DNA of 64,000 bases from NCBI RefSeq assembly GCF_041415945.1, contig NZ_JBGCUS010000001.1:868001-932000 (forward strand), read 5' to 3'. Under the pieces are notes generated by a model. It was given only the letters and a program-made list of their open reading frames with translations, was not told where the DNA came from and did not search any database. This DNA comes from Ancylobacter sp. IITR112 (lineage in GTDB: Bacteria; Pseudomonadota; Alphaproteobacteria; Rhizobiales; Xanthobacteraceae). This document shows, in pieces, positions 20,906-29,045 of this stretch (its first letter is position 1; every line of letters begins with the position of its first letter). A program made the position numbers and the translations under genes.

Positions 20906-23863
20906 TTAGAGACCGAGGCTCCGGCTCCGGTCGAAGTCGATGCCCTGGCTGTGGGCGAGTTCTCGGCCCAGGCTGCGGCCGGTTTCAAAGCTGATGCCGA
21001 GTTCCTTCCTGCGAGTGGCGAGCAGGGATTCGAGCTGCGGATCGCGCTCCAGGCTACGCGCCATGTCGCCCATCTGGACGCGGGTCGCCTTGTAGCCGGC
21101 GGTGTCGCCTTGCGCGTACTGGCGTTCGCGGTTCCGGTCGAGCTTCTGCCAGCGTTCCACGAAGCGATCGGCGCGGCGCTCCGGATCGGTGCGGATTTCG
21201 GTTTCAAGCTGGAGGGCGCGGACGGCGCGATTGAGCTTGCCGCCGCCGGCTTCGTGCACCAGCTCCGGGTCCTTCTCATAGGCCGCTTCTGCATCTCGCC
21301 AGCCATGGGGCCGTACCTCCTCAAACGCCTTGCGGGCGTCGGTGAGCTCGCGCAGCTGCTCGGGCGTTCCCTGGCCGGTCGCCTCCGCCGTGGTGAGGAT
21401 CGCGTCCCACGCGCGGGCATGACGGATGAGCGCGCGGGTTCGCGCCCGCCGCAGCACCGCCTCTGGATCCTCCGGAGGCTCTTGGGCGAGCGGCGCGACT
21501 TTGCTCGCGAGCTCTTCGCGCAGGGCTGGCGCTTCCCGTCCCGCGTCCACGGACGGCTTTAGCGTATCAACGAGGTCGCGTAGCTTCTCCGGGACCTTCC
21601 GCACCATCTCCATTACCCGCTGGCGGAAGGTGATGCCGCGCCGCTCGGCATAGGCCTGCGCCGGGTCGGAGCGCGCGTAGTCCGACGCCATGTCCTTGGC
21701 CCGGTCACGCGACAGGGTGCGTACCAGCCGGTCCCCATCCGCGAAGTCGTCGCGGCCATAGTGCAGCTCCATCCCGTCGCGGTGGCGCGACAGCGCGACA
21801 TAGCTGGAATGGGCATCCATGCCGGGCGTCGCCAGCACATGGGTGCGGTCTACCGTCATGCCCTGCGCCTTGTGGATGGTGGCGGCATAGCCGTGGTCGA
21901 TGCGGTTATAATCCTTCACTTCGAAGGAGATGGATCGTCCATCATCCGTGCGCACCGACATGCTTTGCGCGCTGACCTGCTCGATGGTGCCGAGCGTGCC
22001 GTTCTTCACGCCCAGCCCACGCTCGTTCTGCAGGAACATGACACGGTCGCCGCGGGCGAAGGAGCGCGCCCCGCGCTCCACGATGACACGCACCTCCTCG
22101 CCGAGATCGCCGGCCTCCCGCATGCGTGCGCGGGCGGCCTGGTTGAGCGCGCGCACCTCGTCATTGGTGTGGGTGAGGATGATGCGGCTGCGGTCCGGCG
22201 CGGCCTGGCGGTCTCGGTCCCAGCGGTCGATCAGCTCGCCACGTGCCTGCTCCCGCGTTTGAGCGGCATGGACCATGCCATTCCTCTCATAGGCCTGGAT
22301 GGCCTCGTCGATCTTGCCAGTCGCCAGGTCGCGCGTGGCGTCGCGCTGCCACTCCGCGCGCTGGCGGCGCACTTCGCTGATCTCAGCACCACTGTAGCGC
22401 TCGACGAGGGAGCGGAAGGCGGCGCCGGCCTCAATGGATTGCAGCTGCTGCGGATCGCCAACCAGCACCACCTTGGCGCCAACGTCAGCGGCATGGGAGA
22501 GCACGCGCCCCAGCTGGCGCGTGCCGACCATGCCGGCCTCGTCGATCACCAGAACATCGCGTGAGGTGAGCATATCCCGACCCTGGCTCCAGCCATGTTC
22601 AAGACTGGCGATGGTGCGCGACGTGATGCCCGATCCGCTCTCCAGATTCTCCGCCGCAATGCCGGACAGGGCCACGCCGCGAACCTCCAGGCCGGCCGCC
22701 TCCCAGGCCTCGCGGGCGACACCCAGCATCGCGCTCTTCCCCGTCCCGGCATAGCCGACGACGATGCCGAGATCGCGCGTGCCCGTGATCTGCGCCAGTG
22801 CGTCGGACTGCTCGCCGGAGAGAACAAGCCCGCGCTGCTCGGCACGCGCCAGCGCCGCGTTCCTGTCGCCATCCCTCACCGCATGGCGCTCGCGCTCGGC
22901 CATCATCCCGGCGGCCCTATGCAGGCGCTGCTCGGCCTCGATCATTTGCCGCGTGGTGAAGCGATTTTCGCCCCGTCCGTCCTTGCCGAGCTCGACGAGA
23001 TCGGGCGCACGGCCCATCGCGCCCATCACCTCGTTGAACTGCTCGATCCCGTCACTGTGGCGATGCGCGAAGCGCGCCATGTCGCGCCGGGTGAAGGTCG
23101 ACTGCTGATGGCTGATGGCATCCAGTGCCAGGGCCGGATCGGCGATGATCCGTGCACCATTGCCGCGCGCGATCTCGCGATGCAGCTCCGCCCGATCAGC
23201 AGCCTCAATCCCTTCCCCTTCGATGCGCTGGGCGGGTGCGCCGATCTGGCTCTGCGGCTCCAGCGCGATGCCCTGCGCCTCAAAACTGCGATGATCGATG
23301 CGCGCGTCGATGTCGAGTTCGGCCAGCCGCTCATTAGCGAGCACGGCCCAGCGCTCGCGCCAGCGCTCCACTATCTGGGTCGCATTCCACTCGCGCACCT
23401 TCGGGCCGAAGCCATCCTCGTCCACCGAGCGCATGGTGAGCATGACATGGGCATGGGGCTTGGCCATGCCATCCTCGCCACGATCCCAATGCACATTGAG
23501 ATCGGCGACCATACCGAGATCGACGAACTCGGATTGGACGAAGTCGCGGGCGAGCGCGATCCCCTGCGCGTGGTTCATCTCTCGCGGCAGGGCGAACTCG
23601 ACCTCGCGGGCGAGCTGCGCGTCCTTCCGCAGCTCGAAGGCTTCGACATCGTTCCAGAGCCGCTCGCGGTCGCCCCAAACCTCAGGCGCCCCGTCGGGCA
23701 GCAGTACCTCGGAATGCACGACGCCGCGCTTGCTGGAGAAGTCCTGGACACGATCGATGCGCGCATCGCGCAACCGTCCAGCAGAGCGGTAGGCGGCGGA
23801 CGCTACCGCACTGGAGCCGGCCTTGCGGCCGATGACCTTGACGTGAAGATGATAGATCGCCAT
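20906..23863 (-). CDS. traA: Ti-type conjugative relaxase/helicase TraA
   Basis: A 985-aa MobQ-type relaxase fused to a RecD-like helicase. The N-terminal relaxase has the catalytic Tyr in SAVASAAYRSAGRL and the metal-binding motif KPHAHVMLTMR (HUH-like). The helicase has Walker A VVGYAGTGKSAML, Walker B DVLVIDEAGMVGTRQ, VVLVGDPQQLQSIEAG, and a C-terminal motif HGYAATIHKAQGMTVDR. It nicks oriT, stays attached to the 5' end of the transferred strand and unwinds it. The start at 23863 (MAIYHLHVKVIGRKAG) was chosen because relaxases of this family start exactly so; the open frame upstream runs through the oriT. It is shorter than Ti-plasmid TraA (about 1,100 aa), mainly at the C-terminus. The divergent traC/traD-like genes and oriT match the Ti plasmid dtr layout. 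Confidence 0.92.
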   Translation of the reverse strand: MAIYHLHVKVIGRKAGSSAVASAAYRSAGRLRDARIDRVQDFSSKRGVVHSEVLLPDGAPEVWGDRERLWNDVEAFELRKDAQLAREVEFALPREMNHAQGIALARDFVQSEFVDLGMVADLNVHWDRGEDGMAKPHAHVMLTMRSVDEDGFGPKVREWNATQIVERWRERWAVLANERLAELDIDARIDHRSFEAQGIALEPQSQIGAPAQRIEGEGIEAADRAELHREIARGNGARIIADPALALDAISHQQSTFTRRDMARFAHRHSDGIEQFNEVMGAMGRAPDLVELGKDGRGENRFTTRQMIEAEQRLHRAAGMMAERERHAVRDGDRNAALARAEQRGLVLSGEQSDALAQITGTRDLGIVVGYAGTGKSAMLGVAREAWEAAGLEVRGVALSGIAAENLESGSGITSRTIASLEHGWSQGRDMLTSRDVLVIDEAGMVGTRQLGRVLSHAADVGAKVVLVGDPQQLQSIEAGAAFRSLVERYSGAEISEVRRQRAEWQRDATRDLATGKIDEAIQAYERNGMVHAAQTREQARGELIDRWDRDRQAAPDRSRIILTHTNDEVRALNQAARARMREAGDLGEEVRVIVERGARSFARGDRVMFLQNERGLGVKNGTLGTIEQVSAQSMSVRTDDGRSISFEVKDYNRIDHGYAATIHKAQGMTVDRTHVLATPGMDAHSSYVALSRHRDGMELHYGRDDFADGDRLVRTLSRDRAKDMASDYARSDPAQAYAERRGITFRQRVMEMVRKVPEKLRDLVDTLKPSVDAGREAPALREELASKVAPLAQEPPEDPEAVLRRARTRALIRHARAWDAILTTAEATGQGTPEQLRELTDARKAFEEVRPHGWRDAEAAYEKDPELVHEAGGGKLNRAVRALQLETEIRTDPERRADRFVERWQKLDRNRERQYAQGDTAGYKATRVQMGDMARSLERDPQLESLLATRRKELGISFETGRSLGRELAHSQGIDFDRSRSLGL

Positions 23864-23893
23864 CGCGATCCGAACATCAGCACGGCGAAGCGA

Positions 23894-23921
23894 ACGTCGG
23901 AACGACGTATAAGCGCGCCCT
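23894..23921. other. oriT of the Ti/RSF1010 (MobQ) type
   Basis: ACGTCG-GAA-CGACGT is a perfect inverted repeat (23894-23908). It runs into ATAAGCGCGCCCT (23909-23921), which closely matches the nic region of MobQ origins (core TAAxxGCGCCCT). It lies in the 172-bp space between divergent traA and the TraC/TraD-like genes, where Ti plasmids also carry oriT. The relaxase type and the nic sequence agree. Confidence 0.8.
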
Positions 23922-24035
23922 CCCTCGAAAAAATCTCGGGAGCGACGAGCCCATCCCAGTCTGTCCCGGCAATAGTACAGCCCTCCAGATCGCACTCAAC
24001 TATCATTCGTCAATCGACTGCTGATGGAGAGGACC

Positions 24036-24362
24036 ATGCGCAAGCCACGGGACTTCGACGCGGAACTGAAGGCACTGGAAGACAAGGCACGAGATCTCAG
24101 AACCCGCAAAGTACAGCAACTCGGCGATCTGGTGATCGCCACTGGCGCCGACACGCTCACGGTAGAGGAATTGGCCGGCGCCCTGCTCGTGCTGGCCGAG
24201 ACCAAGGACCCCGGACGGAAGGAGGCGTGGGCGCGACGGGGCGCCGCGTTCTTTCAGGGACGGGCACGCCGATCTGCATCAGCGCCTGACGACAACGCAG
24301 TCAGCGCTCCGGCGCAACCGGGCAGCGCGCAACCGTCATCAGACAGCACGGGCGCGGCATGA
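24036..24362 (+). CDS. TraC/TraD-like conjugal transfer accessory protein
   Basis: A 108-aa protein from the ATG at 24036, preceded by GGAGAGGACC. It has an Arg/Lys/Glu-rich helical N-terminus (FDAELKALEDKARDLRTRK) and then QQLGDLVIATGADTLTVEELAGALL, the small-protein pattern shared by TraC and TraD of Ti-type transfer regions. The C-terminal 35 residues are low-complexity. Such proteins are thought to help relaxosome assembly at oriT, which lies 115 bp upstream. An in-frame ATG at 24024 would add four residues. Confidence 0.75.
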   Translation: MRKPRDFDAELKALEDKARDLRTRKVQQLGDLVIATGADTLTVEELAGALLVLAETKDPGRKEAWARRGAAFFQGRARRSASAPDDNAVSAPAQPGSAQPSSDSTGAA

Positions 24363-24363
24363 T

Positions 24364-24588
24364 ATGCGCGACTGGCAGGTCGAGCGTCGCAAGCGCACGC
24401 GGCGCCTGATCGAGCTCGGCGGGCTCGTCGTCAAATCGGGCGTCGACCTAACCGGCGACGATCGCGCCGTGATCTATGGGGCGCTGCTCTGGATGGCGGA
24501 CAAGCTCCAAGGTGAGCAGGGAGAACAGGCGCGCAGCCTTTGGATGGCGAAAGCAAAGCAGGCGTTCGAAGAAGACCGCCATGAGTGA
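24364..24588 (+). CDS. traD: Conjugal transfer protein TraD
   Basis: A 74-aa protein with RRKRTRRLIELGGLVVKSGVDL followed by DDRAVIYGALLWMADKL, the core of Ti-type TraD. It begins 1 nt after the upstream stop, so translation is coupled. In Ti plasmids TraD accompanies TraC and the coupling protein TraG; no traG follows here because the region is interrupted by a transposase remnant. The loss of the next gene supports a mobilizable rather than self-transmissible element. Confidence 0.8.
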   Translation: MRDWQVERRKRTRRLIELGGLVVKSGVDLTGDDRAVIYGALLWMADKLQGEQGEQARSLWMAKAKQAFEEDRHE

Positions 24589-24678
24589 AAACTGTGGCCT
24601 GACCCGTAGTTGCTCTTGGCCTGATCCGCTTCGGGCGAGGTTCGACCAAGGCCAGGGCGAATTGCGACTTTTCTATTT

Positions 24679-25521
24679 GTGGCAGATCACGCAGCCAGCC
24701 GACGCTTCGTCTATCGGACCAAGCCGGAGATCGCGCTCGCCGAGATCGATCGGGCACGCGCGGCGGGCCTGCGCTTCGGCTGCGTGCTGTCCGATGCCGG
24801 CTATGGCCTCTCCGCCTCGTTCCGGCAGGGCCTGAGCGAGCGGGGGCTTGTCTGGGCGGTCGGCATTGCCTTCAAGCAGAAGGTCTATCCCGTCGACGTG
24901 GCGATGATTTTCCCCGTCGCCGGGCGCGGCCGCCCGCGAAAGCGCCATGTCCCGGACACGGCGTCGGTCAGCGCACAGGCGATGCTGGAAGAGGCGCCTT
25001 GGCGGATGCTGAGCTGGCGGCGCGGGACGAAGGGGCGCCTGAAGGCCCGCTTTGCTGCGAGGCGCGTGCGTGTCGCCGACGGTCCGCCACAGCGGATCGG
25101 CGCCATGGGCGCCCAGCATCTGCCGGGCGAGGAGGTCTGGCTGATCGGAGAACACCGCTCAAATGGAGACCGCAAATACTATCTCTCGAACCTGCCGGCC
25201 GACACCTCGCTCACGCACTTGGCCGGCGCGATCAAGGCGCGCTGGATCTGTGAGCAGGCGCATCAGCAGTTGAAGGAGGAACTCGGTCTCGACCACTTTG
25301 AGGGACGATCATGGGCCGGGCTGCACCGCCACGCGCTCATGACCATGATTGCCTACGCCTTCCTCCAGTCCCGCCGCCCCAAACAGGCGAAGCGGGAAAA
25401 AAAGAAGCCAGGGTCCGCCACCACAGCCAACCCTTCCAGCGATCCGGGCAGCCATCATCTTCAGGATCGAACGGTCGCCTCCGACGCGATGTCCTCATTG
25501 CAACCGATGGCTCGTTCCTAA
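24679..25521 (+). pseudogene. IS701-family transposase, 5'-truncated
   Basis: About 280 codons remain of a DDE transposase. LRFGCVLSDAGYG carries the second catalytic Asp and HQQLKEELGLDHFEGRSWAGLHRH the Glu region. The N-terminal part with the first Asp, roughly 130-150 residues in the family, is absent: similarity begins abruptly near FVYRTKPEIALAEI. No intact terminal inverted repeats are seen. It lies exactly where further transfer genes (traG) would be expected after traD, so its arrival may have accompanied their deletion. Confidence 0.75.
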
Positions 25522-25824
25522 AAATCTGCCAAAGTAGTGCTAGGGACGGCTCAACGATGTATTTCTTGCAACTCCTGGAAAATAACTGGCGAATAGGCAG
25601 CGTTTAAATCGATAAGTTGAAAAATATATCGGAGAACCTTGAGCGATTAAACTCATCAGAAAAATCTTTTTGAACAAATTTTTAAGTAACAACCCGACCT
25701 AGCTCTTGATCGACAAAATATCTCGCGCCTTAAATATTCTCATTTGCCGAGGTATATTTCCCTGGAAATCTAAATGGAGAGCCCCGGCAAAAATTGCATA
25801 AAAATGTGTCTGCTCAAAATTTGA
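25522..25824. other. AT-rich non-coding stretch, no gene seen
   Basis: About 300 bp markedly AT-rich (for example AAAAATCTTTTTGAACAAATTTTT near 25660 in parts). It contains no supported open frame and no ribosome-binding site. It ends exactly where the 1,224-bp direct repeat begins. It may be leftover DNA from an earlier insertion or deletion event. Confidence 0.5.
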
Positions 25825-25837
25825 CCCACAGCTGCGC

Positions 25838-25987
25838 TTGACAGGCGGTAGAGCCTATGCAAGTTTTTTGCCAGCAACACAGCTATCCGAAAATATCGGC
25901 ATCAACGCCCCACTGCTCTCGCCCCCTCAATGGGACGGGCCGCGTGGGGCGTTTTGCGTTGTTAGCCCGAAAACCTGGAGGATAATC
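25838..25987 (+). promoter_or_regulatory. cbtBA leader with hairpin, copy 1
   Basis: A TTGACA hexamer at 25838 is a candidate -35 box. Downstream, CGCCCCAC (25906-25913) pairs with GTGGGGCG (25944-25951), followed directly by TTTT, which has the form of a terminator or attenuator 33 bp before cbtB. CbtAB operons are often under cobalamin riboswitch control, but I cannot recognise a B12-box here, so the regulatory signal is unassigned. The cbtB ribosome-binding site is CTGGAGG. Confidence 0.5.
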
Positions 25988-26215
25988 ATGTCGACTGTCA
26001 TGCCGCAAAATGCCCAGCTTACCGGTTCGAGGGCCGCGCCCGTCGCCATTCCCCTGCGCGACGTCCTGCCCTGGGCCGTCTTCGGTGGCCTCATGATGGT
26101 TCTGGCCATCTATTTCGTCGGTGTCGAAGAAGGCGCCCTCTCACTCTTCTCGGGGTCCTACGTCCACGAATACGTGCACGACGCCCGCCACCTGCTCGGC
26201 TTCCCCTGCCACTGA
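25988..26215 (+). CDS. cbtB: CbtB, cobalt transporter small subunit (copy 1)
   Basis: A 75-aa protein with a single transmembrane segment (VLPWAVFGGLMMVLAIYFVGVEEGA) and a His-rich C-terminus (YVHEYVHDARHLLGFPCH), the CbtB signature thought to bind Co2+. The ATG is preceded by CTGGAGGATAATC. CbtB acts with CbtA in predicted cobalt uptake for B12 or Co-enzymes. It is identical to the copy at 45188. Confidence 0.9.
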   Translation: MSTVMPQNAQLTGSRAAPVAIPLRDVLPWAVFGGLMMVLAIYFVGVEEGALSLFSGSYVHEYVHDARHLLGFPCH

Positions 26216-26226
26216 GGAGTGAGAAA

Positions 26227-26979
26227 ATGGCCGGAAAACTCTTGTTCAAGGGGATGTTGGCCGGTCTGGTCGCCGGCCTTGTCATCTTCGTCTTCCTCCA
26301 CGCCTTCGGCGAATCCCAGATCGAGCACGCCATCGCCTTCGAGGAACGCATGGAGGCCGCCCAGGCGCTCCCGCAGGGCGGGCACGCCATGGCGACCGAG
26401 CCTGAACTCGTCAGCCGGCAGATCCAGGCCGGCATCGGCCTGCTCACTGGCGTCCTCGTCTATGGCGCGGGCGTCGGCGGCCTCTTCGCCATCGCCTTTG
26501 CCTTCGCCAATGGACGCCTCGGCCCTCTCAGCCCACGAAGCACGGCGATCCTCCTGGCCTGCGTCGGCCTGATCGCGGCGATCCTCGTCCCCGCGCTCAA
26601 ATATCCGCCCAATCCGCCCGCCGTCGGCAGCGGGGACACCATCAACGCCCGCACACAGCTCTACTTCGTGATGATGGCCTTCTCGCTGATCACCGCCGTG
26701 GCCTCACTTATCACAGCACGCAGACTCTGGGCTTCCCTCGGCGGCTGGCGCGCCAGCCTCCTCGCGGCAGGCGCCTATGTTGTCGCCATCGCTCTGGCAA
26801 TGGCCGCCCTGCCTTCGATCAACGAGATCCCCGAGGCCTTCCCTATCGACACGCTCCACAACTTCCGCCTCGCATCCCTGGCCGCCCACGTCATCTTCTG
26901 GACCGTTCTCGCTGCCGCCTTCGCGGCAATCCACACCAAACAAAAGCCCGCCGCGCCCCACAGCCAGGCCGTGCAATGA
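26227..26979 (+). CDS. cbtA: CbtA, cobalt transporter membrane subunit (copy 1)
   Basis: A 250-aa integral membrane protein with about six spans (GMLAGLVAGLVIFVFLHAF, AGIGLLTGVLVYGAGVGG, AILLACVGLIAAILVP, AFSLITAVASLI, SLLAAGAYVVAIALAMAALP, ASLAAHVIFWTVLAAAFAA). Two His-containing features typical of CbtA are visible, VFLHAFGES and AAHVIFW. It starts 11 bp after cbtB with a GAGGAGTGAGAAA ribosome-binding site. In this copy the next gene is a tubulin-like protein 94 bp downstream with no terminator between, so cobalt uptake and the tubulin-like cluster are probably one operon. Confidence 0.9.
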   Translation: MAGKLLFKGMLAGLVAGLVIFVFLHAFGESQIEHAIAFEERMEAAQALPQGGHAMATEPELVSRQIQAGIGLLTGVLVYGAGVGGLFAIAFAFANGRLGPLSPRSTAILLACVGLIAAILVPALKYPPNPPAVGSGDTINARTQLYFVMMAFSLITAVASLITARRLWASLGGWRASLLAAGAYVVAIALAMAALPSINEIPEAFPIDTLHNFRLASLAAHVIFWTVLAAAFAAIHTKQKPAAPHSQAVQ

Positions 26980-27073
26980 CCCTCACACGGCACGGCTGAA
27001 CCCGACCCCTCACAAAGGGCGGAACGTGCAATCCGCACGTCGCTGCAAAAGAAAAGATCCGAGGAACAGAAGA

Positions 27074-28597
27074 ATGTCCACAAATGCAGGTCTGGATCTT
27101 CGCCGTGGGAGACCTCTCCCTGCCATAGGTTCCACTGAAGCCAAGCTGCAGCAGCGTAAGCTCGACGCTTTGAAGCGTGGTATCCACAGAATCCCGAACT
27201 CTTCCGAGCATCCGTTTGGCATTCACCTGATTGCCGTTGGAGAAATGGGAGCGAGCGTAGCCCAATCGTTCCTGAACAGCGCTCCCACCGACCTGCTGGA
27301 CCCGCCGGGCTCCCGACTTACGGTCTTGGGCGTCGATATCGGCGATGAGCAACTGAAGACCGTAAGGGACATGGCCTTCAAGTTTCCGGGCGAGCGATCT
27401 CAGATCGAAACAGTGTCCCTCGATCTGCCGGCGATGGATGAACTGCAAGCGTCCATTTCCAAATACATCGACTTTCTCAAGCTCGAATATCCCTTGTATC
27501 ACCCGAACCAGGATTCAACGGCATGGCTGCCTGCTGACGCGCCGCTGCGGGACGCCGACGGCTCGGTGCCGCGTTCTGTAGCGAAGGCCGCATATGGACG
27601 CGCCTATTATGATGGCGATAGGCCAATGCACCGTTCCCTCAGACGCTTTGCCAGCAGTGTCGAAGCGACTGGCGGCGATTCCGTCGTGGCTATCGTCTTT
27701 GGACTCGGGGACAGCGTCGGCAGTGGGATTGCCCTGGATCTGGCACGTCATCTGTCTTCAGGGACTTTCGGTCGCCGCATCTTGGTAACGGGCGTTGGCA
27801 TCGCACCCCATCAAGGCGATTGCGACGCAACACGCAGAGCGCGCTTGCATGCGGTCTTCTCCGAGCTTGACGTTCTTTGCGACGAAACCAAGAACAAAGG
27901 GATCACGCTCTCTTGCGGCGATCTCTTCAAGAACCCGTTCACCGCAGGTTTCATTATCGCACCGCAGCCGGCCGACATGGCGCAAGAGGACGCGCGGGCG
28001 ACGGTAGAACGACAGTTGTCTTCGCTTTTTACCGAGCGCAGAGGCGCCAATTTCTGGGAAGCGCTGCGTTTGCTGAACTGGGTCGCCGCGCCATCGACGC
28101 AGCATTCGGCCGCGCGCACTCCCTGGGGCTCGCGCTGGATCCACATGTTCGGGTTCGGATCCGACAATACCGGCCCTCCCGACACGGATTTTCGCAGCGC
28201 TCTGGGCCTCCTTCCGGAGTATCAGCCCGAATTCCTGGAGCTTAGAACGTCCGAAACCGCAAGTGATCAAGTGGCGGAAACTTGGTTGGGCGCTCTGAAC
28301 TCCGCGTTCGGGCCGGAAGTGCCCCCTCACAAGGTCGATGGCGGCGCGCCCGGTACCATTCAATACCTGCTGCCGCGGATCGCCCTGAAAGATCTTTCCG
28401 CTTTCCAGGGCGCGTTGGCGGCGTATGACGCAGAGCCGCTCGAACAACGGCACCTGCATCATGCACTTCTGCTCGAGCAAGGCCTCATTCTTTGCGAGTC
28501 CTCCAAGGTGATCGAGGGCATGGCCGGCGCGAGCATTGGTGAGGGCAAACAGTGGATCGCTGTTCCGCTGCGTGAACTGCGCGGCGAAGACTCGTAA
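27074..28597 (+). CDS. Tubulin/FtsZ-like protein A, degenerate nucleotide site
   Basis: A 507-aa protein homologous to the two tubulin-like proteins downstream. Shared features are an N-terminal Rossmann start (FGIHLIAVGEMGASVAQSFL), FLKLEYPLYHPN, VAKAAYGRAYYDGDRPMHRSLRRF, and LGDSVGSGIALDLARHLSS at about residue 212. The tubulin signature GGTGSG is reduced to DSVGSG, and the N-terminal GIGRTG loop to AVGEMG, so GTP binding is probably impaired. It may be a regulatory or scaffold paralogue of the active proteins. The start at 27074 follows CCGAGGAACAGAAG. It begins 26 bp after the cbtBA repeat ends. No signal peptide or membrane segment is seen. Confidence 0.7.
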   Translation: MSTNAGLDLRRGRPLPAIGSTEAKLQQRKLDALKRGIHRIPNSSEHPFGIHLIAVGEMGASVAQSFLNSAPTDLLDPPGSRLTVLGVDIGDEQLKTVRDMAFKFPGERSQIETVSLDLPAMDELQASISKYIDFLKLEYPLYHPNQDSTAWLPADAPLRDADGSVPRSVAKAAYGRAYYDGDRPMHRSLRRFASSVEATGGDSVVAIVFGLGDSVGSGIALDLARHLSSGTFGRRILVTGVGIAPHQGDCDATRRARLHAVFSELDVLCDETKNKGITLSCGDLFKNPFTAGFIIAPQPADMAQEDARATVERQLSSLFTERRGANFWEALRLLNWVAAPSTQHSAARTPWGSRWIHMFGFGSDNTGPPDTDFRSALGLLPEYQPEFLELRTSETASDQVAETWLGALNSAFGPEVPPHKVDGGAPGTIQYLLPRIALKDLSAFQGALAAYDAEPLEQRHLHHALLLEQGLILCESSKVIEGMAGASIGEGKQWIAVPLRELRGEDS

Positions 28598-28607
28598 GGA
28601 GATCCCC

Positions 28608-28934
28608 ATGCCACTCGATTGGAATGAGGTCAAAGCTAAATACGGCGCCGGCTATCAGGTTCCGACCATCCGGGGTGGAAAGTTCGTCAACATCGTTCGC
28701 GTCGACGACGAGGCGATTTACATCGAAACCCCGATCTGGAGCGCGAAACTGCATCGCAAGAATCTGGAGACGGGCGTCGAGCTGATCGAATCCGGAGTGA
28801 TCTCCAGAGATCCGGGACTCTTCGTGGAAGACTACATGCTCTACGTCGCCCACGAACGCGCCAGTTCGGTCGCGCACATACTCCGTCATCTCGGCATTCT
28901 GGATCAAACGGAGACCTTCAACATCCGTTGTTGA
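28608..28934 (+). CDS. Small hypothetical protein in the tubulin-like cluster
   Basis: A 108-aa protein starting at the ATG at 28608 after AAGGAGATCCCC, 10 bp behind tubulin-like A. I do not recognise a family. It is predicted soluble, mixed alpha/beta, with beta-rich N-terminal half (GYQVPTIRGGKFVNIVRVDDEAIYIETPIWSAKLHR in pieces) and a helical C-terminus (AHERASSVAHILRHLGIL). The strong ribosome-binding site and tight spacing between two tubulin-like genes suggest it is a dedicated partner of the filament proteins. Confidence 0.7.
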   Translation: MPLDWNEVKAKYGAGYQVPTIRGGKFVNIVRVDDEAIYIETPIWSAKLHRKNLETGVELIESGVISRDPGLFVEDYMLYVAHERASSVAHILRHLGILDQTETFNIRC

Positions 28935-29045
28935 TGGTGGCGCCTAACTACATCGGAAATCGACGGCAGCTCGTCTTAGCCGCCGAGACTACGCTCGTCA
29001 GACACATCGCAAATTGCATGAACTTCAACCAGAGGAGCTAAACGC

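Larger units (their letters stand above)
25825..27048 (+). repeat. 1,224-bp direct repeat, copy 1 (promoter + cbtBA cassette)
   Basis: This segment is repeated, apparently without any mismatch, at 45025-46248, an offset of exactly 19,200 bp. It begins at CCCACAGCTGCGCTTGACAG and ends at CGCTGCAA in both places. It covers the upstream region, cbtB, cbtA and about 70 bp after cbtA. Outside these limits the two flanks are unrelated. The identity implies recent duplication or ongoing gene conversion. Confidence 0.95.

Noticed and set aside
22595..24289. 564-codon plus-strand frame opposite traA
   Set aside because: It is antisense to the relaxase, spans the oriT and overlaps the TraC/TraD-like gene in another frame.
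25825..25987. Cobalamin riboswitch upstream of cbtB
   Set aside because: It is expected from the family, but I could not identify a B12-box or the conserved core, so only a hairpin leader is reported.
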